NCBI RefSeq assembly: GCF_023161665.1 | Contig: NZ_JALNTW010000013.1 | Span: 1-64,000, forward strand | Reading direction: 5' to 3' | Length of the DNA: 64,000 bases | Source of the DNA: Shewanella sp. 1CM18E | GTDB taxonomy: Bacteria; Pseudomonadota; Gammaproteobacteria; Enterobacterales; Shewanellaceae | Shown here: positions 8,063 through 17,599 of the stretch, in pieces | Layout: each line of letters opens with the position of its first letter | How positions within the stretch are numbered: the stretch's first letter is position 1 | The notes under the pieces: generated by a model | Told to the model about the DNA's origin: nothing | Databases searched by the model: none | What the model saw: the letters and a program-made list of their open reading frames with translations, nothing else | Position numbers and translations under genes: made by a program

Positions 8063-8878
8063 TTAGCCCAATAGACCCATAACCAAACCAGTGTTTTGGT
8101 TTGATGAAGATAGAATGTTTGTACCTGCTTGAACCAGTAGCTGGTTCTTAGTCATTGCAGCAGTTTCAACAGCAAAGTCAGTGTCCATGATACGGCCAGC
8201 AGCAGCTTTAGTGTTTTCAGTAACGTTAGTTAGGTTAGATGCAGTGTGACCTAGACGGTTGATGCTTGCACCTAGGTTAGAGCGTTCTGTACCAACAGCA
8301 TCGATGATTGCATCAACGTTGTCGATTTGAGCTTTAGCTGTTGCTGAGTCAGTAATTTCACCAACGAATAGTTTTTTTACATCAGCAACCTTAGTGGTAA
8401 CAGTTAGTTGCTCTGAAGCTGTGTTAGATGCACCAATTTGGAAGCCAACACCTTTATCTAGCTCTGTGAATAGTTTGTTTCCACCGTATTCTGTGCTGTC
8501 GATAATGCGGTTAGCTTCAGCGTTAAGCTCTTTGTATTCAGCACCAAGTGCTTTAATGTCTTCAGCAGAGTTAACGCCGTTAGCTGCTTGAGTCGCTAGC
8601 TCTTTTTGACGAGAAGCGATGTTGTTTAGCTCGTCTAGTGCACCGTCTGCAGTTTGTAGCATTGACGTTGCGTCAGAAACGTTGCGGCTAGCCGTTTCCA
8701 TACCTGTTACGTTAGCATTTAGGCGAGTCGCAATCTGTAGACCTGCAGCATCATCAGCAGCGCTGTTGATACGAAGACCTGTTGATAGGCGCTCCATAGC
8801 ATTGCCAAGAAGGTCGTTATTTTTAGTGACAGCATTTTGAGCGATGTTTGACGCGTTATTAGTCATTACAGATAACAT
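8063..8878 (-). CDS. lafA: Lateral flagellin LafA
   Basis: 271 residues, a short flagellin made mainly of the conserved D0/D1 helices. The N-terminal part (MERLSTGLRINSAADDAAGL, then TSMLQTADGALDELNNI) and the C-terminal part (AAGRIMDTDFAVETAAMTKN through GLVMGLLG) are both canonical. The variable middle (about residues 135-185) is very small. It is the only flagellin gene in the window. It stands alone between its own terminator and a sigma-28-like promoter, with the methylase gene fliB divergent behind it. Confidence 0.97.
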   Translation of the reverse strand: MLSVMTNNASNIAQNAVTKNNDLLGNAMERLSTGLRINSAADDAAGLQIATRLNANVTGMETASRNVSDATSMLQTADGALDELNNIASRQKELATQAANGVNSAEDIKALGAEYKELNAEANRIIDSTEYGGNKLFTELDKGVGFQIGASNTASEQLTVTTKVADVKKLFVGEITDSATAKAQIDNVDAIIDAVGTERSNLGASINRLGHTASNLTNVTENTKAAAGRIMDTDFAVETAAMTKNQLLVQAGTNILSSSNQNTGLVMGLLG

Positions 8879-8925
8879 AGGATATTCCTTTGAGTTTTAA
8901 CGGGTTATTTGTTGTCTATAAACTT

Positions 8926-8953
8926 AAAACGACAGCGGAATTGGAAACTGAAA
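8926..8953 (-). promoter_or_regulatory. Probable sigma-28 promoter of lafA
   Basis: Minus-strand TTCAGTTT (6 of 8 to TAAAGTTT) and GTCGTTTT (4 of 8 to GCCGATAA) are separated by exactly 11 bases, the sigma-28 spacing, about 48 bases before the lafA ATG. The spacing and gene identity support it; the -10 match is only moderate. Confidence 0.5.
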
Positions 8954-9109
8954 GCAGGCCGGTAAATTACTTCAAAATAAACGCTTAACGTTATGAATTT
9001 TATATAAATATATTTTTTAATTTATTTTTATATCATAAGTAATGTTTTAGGAAATCATCACTTTGGTCGCTTTAACTAGGCATATTTAGGCTTAAAAAAG
9101 CGAACCACA

Positions 9110-10294
9110 ATGAAGCATTTACTTGTTAGACCTCAGTTTGTTGCTCACTTTAGTTGTATTGGCGGAGAATGTGAGGATAGTTGCTGTTATGGCTGGAATA
9201 TTCATATTGATAAGCAAAGCTATAAAAAAACCTTAGCTCATAGTGAGCTTAAAGAGTTAGCCAAAACGGCACTCAAAAAAGTAAAGAAAAGTGATGGGGT
9301 TTGGGCGCAGGCGGTTTTAGGTGATAACGGCGCTTGTGGCTTTTTAGATGCCAATAACCTATGCCAAATACATGCTAAAGCAGGTGAGTCACTACTGAGT
9401 GATACCTGTAAGACTTACCCGAGAATGGCGCATATGCGCGGTGGTGACCGCTATGAGAGTCTGTCGTTATCCTGCCCCGAAGCCGCACGCAATATTCTAT
9501 TTAAAGATGATGCTTTTCGCTTAGAGCGTCTGACCATCAATCATCATCGCTCTTTCAAGGCTACGCCGTTATGGGCGCAAAAGGCCTATGACTACTCGAT
9601 TCAACTATTGTTAAAACCGCAGCAACCATTAGAACATGGGTTAACTGCTATTGGGATCTTGATGAAAACCGCTGATAAGGTGGCAGCTGGGGAGCTTGAT
9701 AGTAGTGCGCTTGATAATATGTTCCAGCAGTTGCTAACTTTAAGTGACAATGGTCAGCTAAAGCAGCATTTTGACGGCTTTAATCAAGATACCGATATTC
9801 ATCAAATGCACGCTTTTACCTCGATTCAATTATGGCTAAATACTAATAAGGTGAGACGTGGCCGCAGTCGATTTGAGCAAATCAATCAGGCGATATGTGC
9901 TTTAGCTGATGATAATCAAAACATTAGTATGGCGAGTATTAATCAGGCATGGAAAGAGTCTGCATTACCTGCGTTATCGAGTCATCCGCAGCTGTTTAGC
10001 CGTTATCTATGCTATTACCTCTATCACATGCAGTTTCCGCAGGTTGATGCATTAACTCCGTCAGAAGCCTTTAGAGTGATGCTGTTAGATCTGTTTATGC
10101 TGCGTTGCTATTTGGCGGTAGTAGCTGCAAGTAAACAAGGGTTATCTGATCACGATATTATTATGTGTTTTCAGGTTTATCACACTAACCGACAGCATAA
10201 AGCTAATTACAGTCAGTACGTGACAGAGATATTGGCGCAGGCGAAATTTGATGAATTAGCAGCGATTTTGACCTTGTTAAGCAAAGCCAATTAA
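9110..10294 (+). CDS. fliB: Flagellin lysine-N-methylase FliB
   Basis: 394 residues. A cysteine-rich N-terminal module (CIGGECEDSCCYGWNIHID at residues 16-34, then CGFL...CQIHAKAG and DTCKTYPR up to about residue 105) is the hallmark of FliB and related iron-sulfur or zinc cysteine-cluster proteins. The rest is helical. In Salmonella FliB methylates surface lysines of flagellin. The gene is divergent from lafA and lies inside the lateral cluster, so LafA is the likely substrate. Which LafA lysines are modified cannot be read from sequence. Confidence 0.9.
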   Translation: MKHLLVRPQFVAHFSCIGGECEDSCCYGWNIHIDKQSYKKTLAHSELKELAKTALKKVKKSDGVWAQAVLGDNGACGFLDANNLCQIHAKAGESLLSDTCKTYPRMAHMRGGDRYESLSLSCPEAARNILFKDDAFRLERLTINHHRSFKATPLWAQKAYDYSIQLLLKPQQPLEHGLTAIGILMKTADKVAAGELDSSALDNMFQQLLTLSDNGQLKQHFDGFNQDTDIHQMHAFTSIQLWLNTNKVRRGRSRFEQINQAICALADDNQNISMASINQAWKESALPALSSHPQLFSRYLCYYLYHMQFPQVDALTPSEAFRVMLLDLFMLRCYLAVVAASKQGLSDHDIIMCFQVYHTNRQHKANYSQYVTEILAQAKFDELAAILTLLSKAN

Positions 10295-10314
10295 TGCTCA
10301 AAGGCTCATAATCT

Positions 10315-10342
10315 ATGGCGTCACAAGTCCTGTTGACGCCAT
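10315..10342. terminator. Bidirectional terminator between fliB and the gene after flgL
   Basis: A nine-base perfect inverted repeat, ATGGCGTCA and TGACGCCAT, lies between two converging genes. T/A runs are modest, so efficiency is uncertain. Confidence 0.6.
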
Positions 10343-10355
10343 TAAATTCGTATAA

Positions 10356-11366
10356 CTAGTCTAATAACGAAGATACTTGCGGGCGAGTAAGATTAGCTTG
10401 CGCCATCAATGAGTTTATTTTCAATTTAAATGGCGACGGTTGCATAAGCGTTGATAATGCTTCGAGGGTAGATTCTACATTCAGTGAAGCGTCTTTTACC
10501 TGACTGGCTTTTTGTAATTGTTGCTGAATATGCTGCTGGCTTGTTTGTAGCTCACGTAACTGAGCATCAACTTTATGGGTCGATTTTGCCACTTTGGCTA
10601 AAGACTGTTTGATATTGTCTCGGCTATTAAAGCGCCATTCCTGTGGATCTTGCCAGTTGAGTTGTGGCTGTACTTTTATGGTTCTGGCATCACCCGCTGG
10701 TAAGCGCTGACCTTGCCCGGTCATCAATAGTCCGTGCTGAATCTGCTGCCATTGCTGAGTATTCGCTTTAAAGAGTAAACGATTATCAGCTGAGTGTTGT
10801 ATCTCTATATCCAGTTTAGCGAAGGCACTTTTTAGTTGATTAGCGAGTTCGTGAGGCTGGGCATTGGCAGGTAATAATACTTGAGTTGAGTCTTTACCTA
10901 GTTGTACTTGGATTAGTTCGTCGCGAGGTTTTGCTGTGGTTAGCTCAACAGATTTTAAACTAAAGCTATGCTTGGCTGCTGGTCGTTGAGTTGAAATTAA
11001 ATTGAGCTGGTGATCAACGAGTGGTTGGCCTAAATAGCTAATATCGAGTTGAGCTAATCGTTGTTGGGTGCGCTCTAGGGCATCATTATTGTTGCTTGCT
11101 GTTAATGCCTGTTGCCCTTGGTGCTGCAGTTGCGCCAGTAGTGTTTTAACTTGTTTAAGCCCTTGCTCAGCAACTTGCTGTGCACTGACTTTATGCTGGC
11201 CTTGAGTGACCTTTGCCCATTTGGTGTAGCTTTCTAATCTATGACTGGGGATGTTCGCAGCTTGGGTATTATTGTGTGTTTGCGCTACCGCTTGGACAGC
11301 CGCCGTAGGCGCAACACTGGGGTTGCGCTGCTGAACATGAAGTGAGTCTGAAATCCCGTTTAGCAT
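10356..11366 (-). CDS. Unrecognised protein after flgL, with a flagellin-like helical segment
   Basis: 336 residues, Gln-rich, no signal peptide, no transmembrane segment. I do not recognise a named family. Residues about 65-120 (GLKQVKTLLAQLQHQ ... ERTQQRLAQLDISYLGQPLV) resemble the part of flagellin where the D1 helix leads into the FNGQKLL turn. Residues about 235-300 are predicted coiled coil. It starts 21 bases after flgL in the same direction, so it is probably the last gene of the flgB-L operon. Possible roles, all inference: a filament or junction component, or a chaperone. It is absent from the textbook lateral gene order I know. Confidence 0.8.
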   Translation of the reverse strand: MLNGISDSLHVQQRNPSVAPTAAVQAVAQTHNNTQAANIPSHRLESYTKWAKVTQGQHKVSAQQVAEQGLKQVKTLLAQLQHQGQQALTASNNNDALERTQQRLAQLDISYLGQPLVDHQLNLISTQRPAAKHSFSLKSVELTTAKPRDELIQVQLGKDSTQVLLPANAQPHELANQLKSAFAKLDIEIQHSADNRLLFKANTQQWQQIQHGLLMTGQGQRLPAGDARTIKVQPQLNWQDPQEWRFNSRDNIKQSLAKVAKSTHKVDAQLRELQTSQQHIQQQLQKASQVKDASLNVESTLEALSTLMQPSPFKLKINSLMAQANLTRPQVSSLLD

Positions 11367-11387
11367 TGATTTGTCTTTAAGTTAGAT

Positions 11388-12305
11388 TTAAATATGATTA
11401 AACAAAGATAGTTGCGAAACTTGCACAAAAGTTTGCTGAGTAACCTTTAACGCTGTGAGCTTAACGTTAAACTCTGCGGTGGCTTGGGCATAATCTAAGC
11501 CTTCTGTTTCACCAATTACTTCTTTATTAAATAGCACACGTTCTTCATGGGAAGCTTGCACTAAACTCAAGGTGTTTTGTTTACCACCAATATCGGTAAT
11601 TGCAGAGCTTATACTATTAAGGCTGTCATCTAAGCTGGTTTGCATATCAATCGCAATTTGGTCAAATGCATTGTCACCTGGTGCTAATGTTGGGTCTTCA
11701 AGTACTGCAATAAAGTCTTTGGTTTGATTTAGAATATCGGCACTGCCGTTTGAGAAAAGAAAGTCTGCCGCTGTGCTATTAGCTGTCATCCAAGATGATG
11801 TTGATGTTTGTACTTCTCGGGTGTTGGTATCACCTTGGTAGACGTAGTTGCCATCAGCGTCTTGGCCAATAGGCGCAGTATCAGTTTTATTGCCAGAAAA
11901 CAGGTAGTTTCCAGCCTCATCTTTGGCATTAACGGTATCGACAAAAGTCTCTAGCAGTTCATTCATCTCAGCTGCGTAAGCCGCTCTATCTTCTGGCGAC
12001 AAACTACCATTATTTGCTGAAACCGAGATTTCTCGCATACGACCTTGTAGCTCTACCATGCTCGACATATAGGTTTCGGCACGACTAAAGCTAGTAGAAA
12101 GTGACTCGGTATTGTCTAAGTATTGGTTCGTCGCAGCCATATCTCGCTGACTACCAATAACCTTAACTGAACCAATAGGATCATCTGACGGACGTAAAAT
12201 AGATTTACCCGTCGACATCATTTCATTGAGCTTAGAAATATCAAAGGTCGATTTTTGTAGGCTGTGTAGGTTATTGCTGTACAGGTTCATCATACTAACG
12301 CGCAT
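11388..12305 (-). CDS. flgL: Lateral hook-filament junction protein FlgL
   Basis: 305 residues with flagellin-like ends: N-terminal MRVSMMNLYSNNLHSLQKS and STGKSILRPSDDPIGS, and a C-terminal helix FNVKLTALKVTQQTFVQVSQ. It forms the second ring between hook and filament. It lies ten bases after flgK. The length is in the normal range. Confidence 0.95.
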   Translation of the reverse strand: MRVSMMNLYSNNLHSLQKSTFDISKLNEMMSTGKSILRPSDDPIGSVKVIGSQRDMAATNQYLDNTESLSTSFSRAETYMSSMVELQGRMREISVSANNGSLSPEDRAAYAAEMNELLETFVDTVNAKDEAGNYLFSGNKTDTAPIGQDADGNYVYQGDTNTREVQTSTSSWMTANSTAADFLFSNGSADILNQTKDFIAVLEDPTLAPGDNAFDQIAIDMQTSLDDSLNSISSAITDIGGKQNTLSLVQASHEERVLFNKEVIGETEGLDYAQATAEFNVKLTALKVTQQTFVQVSQLSLFNHI

Positions 12306-12315
12306 ACAAATGTCC

Positions 12316-13689
12316 TTAAATACTGTTCAAAATGGTTTGGAATAGTTGATCAGCAGTGGCAATCACTTTAGCGTTTGCTTGGTATGCTTGCTGATACATA
12401 ATGAGGTTGGCACCTTCTTCGTCAATATTAACTCCGCTGGTGCTAGCCCATTGTGTTTGCGCTTCAATTTGCAGTTTTTCAGCGGTGTCTTTACTCATTT
12501 TCGCTTGGCGTGAGGCTGAGCCGAGTTCACCTATTTTGCTCGCAAAGGCGTCACCCATGGTTGCATCGACACCCATAGAGCTGAATGAAAAGTTCTTGTT
12601 CGCCAGCTCAACTAGATCTTTTAAGTTGCTGTTGTCGCCTGGGGTACCATCTTTACCGAATGCCAGCATGTCGGCACTAAAGCCTGCTGTAATCGTTAAG
12701 CTACCTGCTGGGTTGGTCGGGTCGTAACTAAATAGCTGCTGAGTTGGTGTGTTACCATTTAAATCTGTACCTGCGCCAAGTACGTTATTAAATTCATCAG
12801 CCATGGTCATGGCGAGCTCATCAATAAACGCAAGCGAGTCAAGCATGCTGTTATCACGGTAATCAATTAGTGCGCCTAAGCTGCCGCTAGCGGTTTCATC
12901 TAGCGGAAAGCTAGACTCGCCAAATTGAATGCTCACTTGGCTAAATCGAGGGGAGGCGGGATCGGGATTAACACTAATCTTTGAAGCTGTTGTGCCTGCA
13001 AGTAATGGCTGACCTTGAGCCAGTGAGATATTTAGCATGCCGTTGGCATCTTCAACCACGTTGACATCAATGATTTTCGACAGGTCATCGACTGCAGCAT
13101 CGCGAGCATCAAGTAATGCTAATGGCACATTGCCGCTAGCTTTAGCGGTTTGAATATCAGCATTAAAGCTGGCAATGGTTGCGAGTTGGGCATTTATTTC
13201 TTTGGCTGACGCATGAATTTGCCCTTCGATTTGCGAAACTTGTGCATCTAGCCCTTCACTAATCGAATTAAAACGTTGAGTTATAGCCTTAGCTTCATTT
13301 AAAAAACCTTGGCGATGCGCGATCTCGTTAGGCTGCTCCATGGCAGAGTTTAGCGAGGCGAACAGTTGATCTAAGCCTGCGGAAATATTATTGCCTTCCG
13401 AGCCAAATATTTGCTCTACCTGGCCATAGTAACTGGCTTGAGTTTTAGTAAAGCTAACATTGCTGGTGGTATTCCACAGTTGAGCCACTTCATATTGATC
13501 TGAAATACGGCGTACACCATCAACCATCGCCCCAGAGCCGCTGCCATAAATGCCATTACCCACAGAGCTGAGCATGGCATGTTGGCGAGAATAACCCGGC
13601 ACCATAGCGCTCGCGAGGTTATTAGAGGTAACGGTTAAGGCTGCCATACTGGCATTTAGCCCTGACATACCAATATTAAGCATGCTCAT
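12316..13689 (-). CDS. flgK: Lateral hook-filament junction protein FlgK
   Basis: 457 residues. The N-terminal rod/hook signature (NIGMSGLNASMAALTVTSNN, then LASAMVPGYSRQ) and the C-terminal GVNIDEEGANLIMYQQAYQA are diagnostic for FlgK (HAP1). It is shorter than enteric FlgK (about 550), having a reduced variable domain, as is common in lateral systems. It joins the hook to FlgL. Confidence 0.96.
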   Translation of the reverse strand: MSMLNIGMSGLNASMAALTVTSNNLASAMVPGYSRQHAMLSSVGNGIYGSGSGAMVDGVRRISDQYEVAQLWNTTSNVSFTKTQASYYGQVEQIFGSEGNNISAGLDQLFASLNSAMEQPNEIAHRQGFLNEAKAITQRFNSISEGLDAQVSQIEGQIHASAKEINAQLATIASFNADIQTAKASGNVPLALLDARDAAVDDLSKIIDVNVVEDANGMLNISLAQGQPLLAGTTASKISVNPDPASPRFSQVSIQFGESSFPLDETASGSLGALIDYRDNSMLDSLAFIDELAMTMADEFNNVLGAGTDLNGNTPTQQLFSYDPTNPAGSLTITAGFSADMLAFGKDGTPGDNSNLKDLVELANKNFSFSSMGVDATMGDAFASKIGELGSASRQAKMSKDTAEKLQIEAQTQWASTSGVNIDEEGANLIMYQQAYQANAKVIATADQLFQTILNSI

Positions 13690-13733
13690 TGTGAATCCTT
13701 ATCTGTAAAGTAAGTGGTGATGTAAGGCACCGT

Positions 13734-14147
13734 TTACTCAGGTAATTTGTTTATAAAGGGCAGTATCAAAGCAGGCTGCATTGCGTGAGTTGTCGGCCCA
13801 TTGTTTGGTTGACTATTAGAGGCGACCGTCTCGGGGGCAGACTTAAGCCCGGCCGATAATTGTTTGGTCATCACATCGGCTAATCCCGTGCTTTGCATCT
13901 GACTTAAACGACCAGCAAGTTCTGCATCATGCCAATCGCGGTACATGCCATCATTTTGTGATGATAGGGGACTGTCTTTATCCGCCATCACATCTGAGGC
14001 AGAGCGCATCTGCTTTAGTACGGTTTGTAAAAACTGAGCTTCAAACTGCTGGCTAACGAGCTTGAGTGCGCCGTGCTCGCCGTTGGCTTTAATTAAGTCG
14101 CCAGCATCAAGTTGGTTTAAGTAGCTATGGTTATTGTCGATTTTCAT
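13734..14147 (-). CDS. flgJ: Lateral rod assembly protein FlgJ, without muramidase domain
   Basis: 137 residues, corresponding only to the N-terminal rod-scaffold half of enteric FlgJ (LKLVSQQFEAQFLQTVLKQM and DMYRDW-like segment around residues 30-80). The C-terminal peptidoglycan hydrolase domain is missing, as in other lateral FlgJ proteins, so another enzyme must open the wall. Its ATG overlaps the flgI stop as TAATG. Confidence 0.9.
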   Translation of the reverse strand: MKIDNNHSYLNQLDAGDLIKANGEHGALKLVSQQFEAQFLQTVLKQMRSASDVMADKDSPLSSQNDGMYRDWHDAELAGRLSQMQSTGLADVMTKQLSAGLKSAPETVASNSQPNNGPTTHAMQPALILPFINKLPE

Positions 14148-15277
14148 TAGATCACCACCAATTCAGCTTCAAGTGCACCGGCTTCATTTAAGGCTTGTAA
14201 TATCGCCATTAGATCCATTGGTGATGCGCCAAGGCTGTTAACCGCACGAACGATATCATTCAGTGCTATGCCTTCGGGCCAAACAAACATGTGACCATTG
14301 CCTGTATCAATATCAATTTGGCTATCTGTAGTAACCACGGTTTCACCTTGTGCTTGGCCAAGATAAGCACCATTTGGTTGGCTGACAGTTTCTTGCTCAA
14401 CAATTGTGACCGTTAAATTGCCATGGCTAACGGCGGCTTTACGTACAACCACATCGCCACCCATTACAACTGTGCCTGTGCGGCTATTAAATACCACGCG
14501 CGGCGTTTTGCGGCCTTGCTCTATTTGCAGCTCTTCGAGCATCGACATAAATGTCACTCGTTCACGATTTGATTTTGGCGCACGAACTATGACTTTAGCG
14601 CTGCTATCTGCGGTTGCGACATCTGGACCAAATAGCTCGTTGACGGCACGCTCGATGTTGCGGGCGGTTTTAAAACTTGGGTCGATAAGATTGAGTACGA
14701 TGTTTTCGTTGTCATTAAAATCACTGTTCATTGGCGCTTCAAGTAGCGCACCGTTGGGAATATTACCTACCGTCGGCACATTGATGGTGACAGAGCTACC
14801 ATTGCGGCCTTGCGCTGATACACCGCCAACGACCAAGTTACCTTGAGCAACAGCATAGATCTCGCCATCAACAGCTCGCATTGGTGTCATTAACAGTGTG
14901 CCGCCACGTAAGCTTTTGGCATCACCTAATGATGACACGGTAATGTTGAGTGTTTGTCCTGGGCTGGCTAATGGCGGCACGGTAGCGTGCACAGCAACCG
15001 CTGCAACGTTCTTTAGTTTAGGATCGGTTTTATCGTCAATTTGCACCCCAAATTGCTTAAGCATGTTAACGATAGACTGGCTGGTAAAACGCACCTGAGT
15101 GCGGTCACCTGTGCCGTCGAGACCCACGACTAAACCGTAGCCGACGAGTTGGTTATCACGGATCCCTTGTACATCGACAATGTCCATTAAATATCTATGT
15201 TGCACTTGTGCCTGAGCTGGAAGTAAAGGCGTTAAGCTGAGCAGCATACTGGCCAAAAACATGGCAATTTTTTTCAT
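14147..15277 (-). CDS. flgI: Lateral P-ring protein FlgI
   Basis: 376 residues with a cleavable signal peptide (MKKIAMFLASMLLSLTPLLP, cut after AQA). The conserved FlgI start DIVDVQGIRDNQLVGYGLVV and the end GASPMDLMAILQALNEAGAL are clear. It forms the periplasmic bushing around the rod. Translation of flgJ is coupled by a one-base stop/start overlap. Confidence 0.96.
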   Translation of the reverse strand: MKKIAMFLASMLLSLTPLLPAQAQVQHRYLMDIVDVQGIRDNQLVGYGLVVGLDGTGDRTQVRFTSQSIVNMLKQFGVQIDDKTDPKLKNVAAVAVHATVPPLASPGQTLNITVSSLGDAKSLRGGTLLMTPMRAVDGEIYAVAQGNLVVGGVSAQGRNGSSVTINVPTVGNIPNGALLEAPMNSDFNDNENIVLNLIDPSFKTARNIERAVNELFGPDVATADSSAKVIVRAPKSNRERVTFMSMLEELQIEQGRKTPRVVFNSRTGTVVMGGDVVVRKAAVSHGNLTVTIVEQETVSQPNGAYLGQAQGETVVTTDSQIDIDTGNGHMFVWPEGIALNDIVRAVNSLGASPMDLMAILQALNEAGALEAELVVI

Positions 15278-15314
15278 TCACACAATCCTGACTTTGTTAC
15301 ACGTAAATGGCTTA

Positions 15315-15983
15315 TCACAATGGAAACCAAGGACTATTAAAGTATCGTGCCGCCCAGCCCATACGGTTACTGTCGGAGATAGCCCCTTGGCCACCGTAAA
15401 TAATCCGCGCATCGGCAATGCGTTGGCTTGAAATAGTGTTGTCGTTGCCAATGTCGTCAGCACGGATCAGCCCGAGTAGGCGTAAGTATTCATCACCTTG
15501 GTTAAGGCGCAGCCATTTTTCACCGCGGATCAACAGGGCGCCGTTTGGTAAAACTTTTGCGACGGTTACTGTGATTGAGCCTGATAGCTGATTTTGTTGG
15601 GTACTAGAGCCTGTGCCATTGAACGAGCGCCCCATGTTCGCTTCACCATTACCACTAATTGCATTGCTGCCAGTGGTTGCTTGGCCGTCAATAGACATGC
15701 CGCCAGTTTTGCTGGTTTTGGTGTCTGCACGCTTACTAGAATAGGTTTTTTCATCAAGGGCTACAGTGAGAATGTCGCCTTCACGAAATGCGCGTTTATC
15801 TTTAAATAGCGTTAGCATGAAACCCGGACGATACACGCTGCCATTTTGGGCTGGTGGCAGGCTGTAATCGATCTCTGGTGGAGCCCACTCAGGTTTACCC
15901 GGTGCGGTATCGGCTTCTGGAATATGTGCAACGCAGCCAGACAGTAACCATACCGTTGCCAAGCTTAACCAGATTAATCGCAT
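15315..15983 (-). CDS. flgH: Lateral L-ring lipoprotein FlgH
   Basis: 222 residues from the ATG preceded by GGAG five bases upstream; the frame is open for nine more codons. The N terminus is a lipoprotein signal, with lipobox LSGC directing lipidation of Cys17 and outer-membrane placement. The FlgH core (LFKDKRAFREGDILTVALDE and the C-terminal RIIYGGQGAISDSNRMGW) is intact. It forms the outer-membrane ring with FlgI beneath it. Confidence 0.95.
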   Translation of the reverse strand: MRLIWLSLATVWLLSGCVAHIPEADTAPGKPEWAPPEIDYSLPPAQNGSVYRPGFMLTLFKDKRAFREGDILTVALDEKTYSSKRADTKTSKTGGMSIDGQATTGSNAISGNGEANMGRSFNGTGSSTQQNQLSGSITVTVAKVLPNGALLIRGEKWLRLNQGDEYLRLLGLIRADDIGNDNTISSQRIADARIIYGGQGAISDSNRMGWAARYFNSPWFPL

Positions 15984-16032
15984 AGCGGCTCCCATGTTGA
16001 ATGTCATCATTTGTGAATTGATAAAGCGCTGA

Positions 16033-16818
16033 TTACAGCGCTTGGTTTAAGAACTTAAGCATGTCGTCTGATGCCGATACGACCTTGGCATTCATTTCGT
16101 AGGCGCGTTGAGTTGAGATCATCTCTACCATCTCCTCCACCACGTTAACGTTTGCACCTTCAAGTGCACCTTGGCGGATTTGCCCTAAAGCTTGGTCGCC
16201 GGCAATACCTTCAACGGCCGCACCAGATGCACCTGTTTCACGGTAAAGGTTATTACCACGGGCCTCTAAGCCTGCTGGGTTGGTAAAGTTTACTAAGGTG
16301 ATTTGACCTAACTCTTGTGCATCTGCTTGGCCAGCCATTTGCGCTGATACTAAGCCGTCGCTAGCGATAGTTACCGTCAGTGCATCTTCCGGGATCTCGA
16401 TATTGGGTACTAAAGGTAAACCTTGAGAGGTCACCATTAAGCCTTCGCTGTCACGGTAAAATTGACCATCACGTGAAAAGCTAATCTCGCCATTGGCTTC
16501 TTCAATTTGGAAAAAACCTTGGCCTTCAATTGCTAAATCAAGCTGTTGGTTGGTGGTAAGCATGTCACCAGCAGTGAATACCTTTTGAGTGCCAACAACT
16601 CGAGTACCTGTACCAAGTTGTAAACCTGACGGTAGTTCATTTTGCTCATCAACTTGGCCACCAGGTTGGCGCTGTACTTGATAAAATAGATCGTTAAATG
16701 CGACTCGGTCGCGCTTAAAGCCTGTGGTATTTACGTTTGCCAAGTTGTTGGCAATGGTCGTCATTTTGGTGTCTTGGGCGGTTAAACCGGTTTTACTTAC
16801 CCATAAAGCTGATTGCAT
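16033..16818 (-). CDS. flgG: Lateral distal rod protein FlgG
   Basis: 261 residues, standard length. N-terminal LWVSKTGLTAQDTKMTTIAN followed by NTTGFKRDRVAF, and C-terminal EGANVNVVEEMVEMISTQRA, are FlgG signatures. It builds the distal rod through the P and L rings. It lies between flgF and flgH. Confidence 0.97.
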   Translation of the reverse strand: MQSALWVSKTGLTAQDTKMTTIANNLANVNTTGFKRDRVAFNDLFYQVQRQPGGQVDEQNELPSGLQLGTGTRVVGTQKVFTAGDMLTTNQQLDLAIEGQGFFQIEEANGEISFSRDGQFYRDSEGLMVTSQGLPLVPNIEIPEDALTVTIASDGLVSAQMAGQADAQELGQITLVNFTNPAGLEARGNNLYRETGASGAAVEGIAGDQALGQIRQGALEGANVNVVEEMVEMISTQRAYEMNAKVVSASDDMLKFLNQAL

Positions 16819-16855
16819 TGCAGTAGTTCCTTAAAATAGGCTTCAAAAACTGAGA

Positions 16856-17590
16856 TTATGCGTCGCGTAACAGGCGGTTACCTGCTTCGGCGAGTTTCTC
16901 TGCGCTTTTCATCAGTTTTACTTGCACTTCAAACTGGCGACTTAGATCCATCGCAGCGATAAGTTCACCAACGGCTTGTACGTTGCTGGCTTCAAGAAAA
17001 CCGCTGCTAACAGATACTTGATCATTAGCTGGTAGAGGTTGACGGTCTTGGGTATAAAGCAAACCGTCTAATCCTTTGCTCATGTCGTTAATATCAGGAT
17101 TGACCAGCTTGAGCTGCCCAATCTCTTCGATAACCCCACCTTCATCTGCCACTATGCTTAAGCGGCCATCTTCACCAACAAAAAGCTCGCGATATTCAGG
17201 TAATACGATAGGGCCATCAACGCCTGCAACTGGGCGACCATCAAGTGTTAGCTGACCATTTTCATCTGGTTGGATTGCACCTGAGCGGGTATAGCCTTCA
17301 CCGTCTTCGGTCATTACTGCAAATAAACCGGCATCATTAATCGCAAGATCTAAGGTTCTGCCTGTTGGGTTCATTGCACCGCTTTGTTGGTTAAAACCAC
17401 TGCTTTGAGTTTGTGCTAATACGCGTGTTTGCAAGCTGTTACCGGTTGGGGCCACTGTCATGGCATTAACGCGTTCTAGGTCAGCTTTAAAGCCTGTGGT
17501 ATCCGCATTGGCGAGGTTGTTAGCGCGAATAGCTTGCGCTTCCATTACCCTTGCAGCACCTTTAGCGGCGGTATAAATCATTCTGTCCAT
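16856..17590 (-). CDS. flgF: Lateral proximal rod protein FlgF
   Basis: 244 residues with the rod-protein N terminus (MIYTAAKGAARVMEAQAIRA and NTTGFKADLERV) and the C-terminal ASNVQAVGELIAAMDLSRQF helix. It belongs to the proximal rod. The gene order flgE-flgF-flgG is normal, with a nine-base gap to flgE. Confidence 0.95.
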   Translation of the reverse strand: MDRMIYTAAKGAARVMEAQAIRANNLANADTTGFKADLERVNAMTVAPTGNSLQTRVLAQTQSSGFNQQSGAMNPTGRTLDLAINDAGLFAVMTEDGEGYTRSGAIQPDENGQLTLDGRPVAGVDGPIVLPEYRELFVGEDGRLSIVADEGGVIEEIGQLKLVNPDINDMSKGLDGLLYTQDRQPLPANDQVSVSSGFLEASNVQAVGELIAAMDLSRQFEVQVKLMKSAEKLAEAGNRLLRDA

Positions 17591-17599
17591 GGTTTAGGC

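Noticed and set aside
14406..14846. 146-codon plus-strand frame inside flgI
   Set aside because: Its composition is that of an antisense frame and flgI on the opposite strand is fully conserved along its length.
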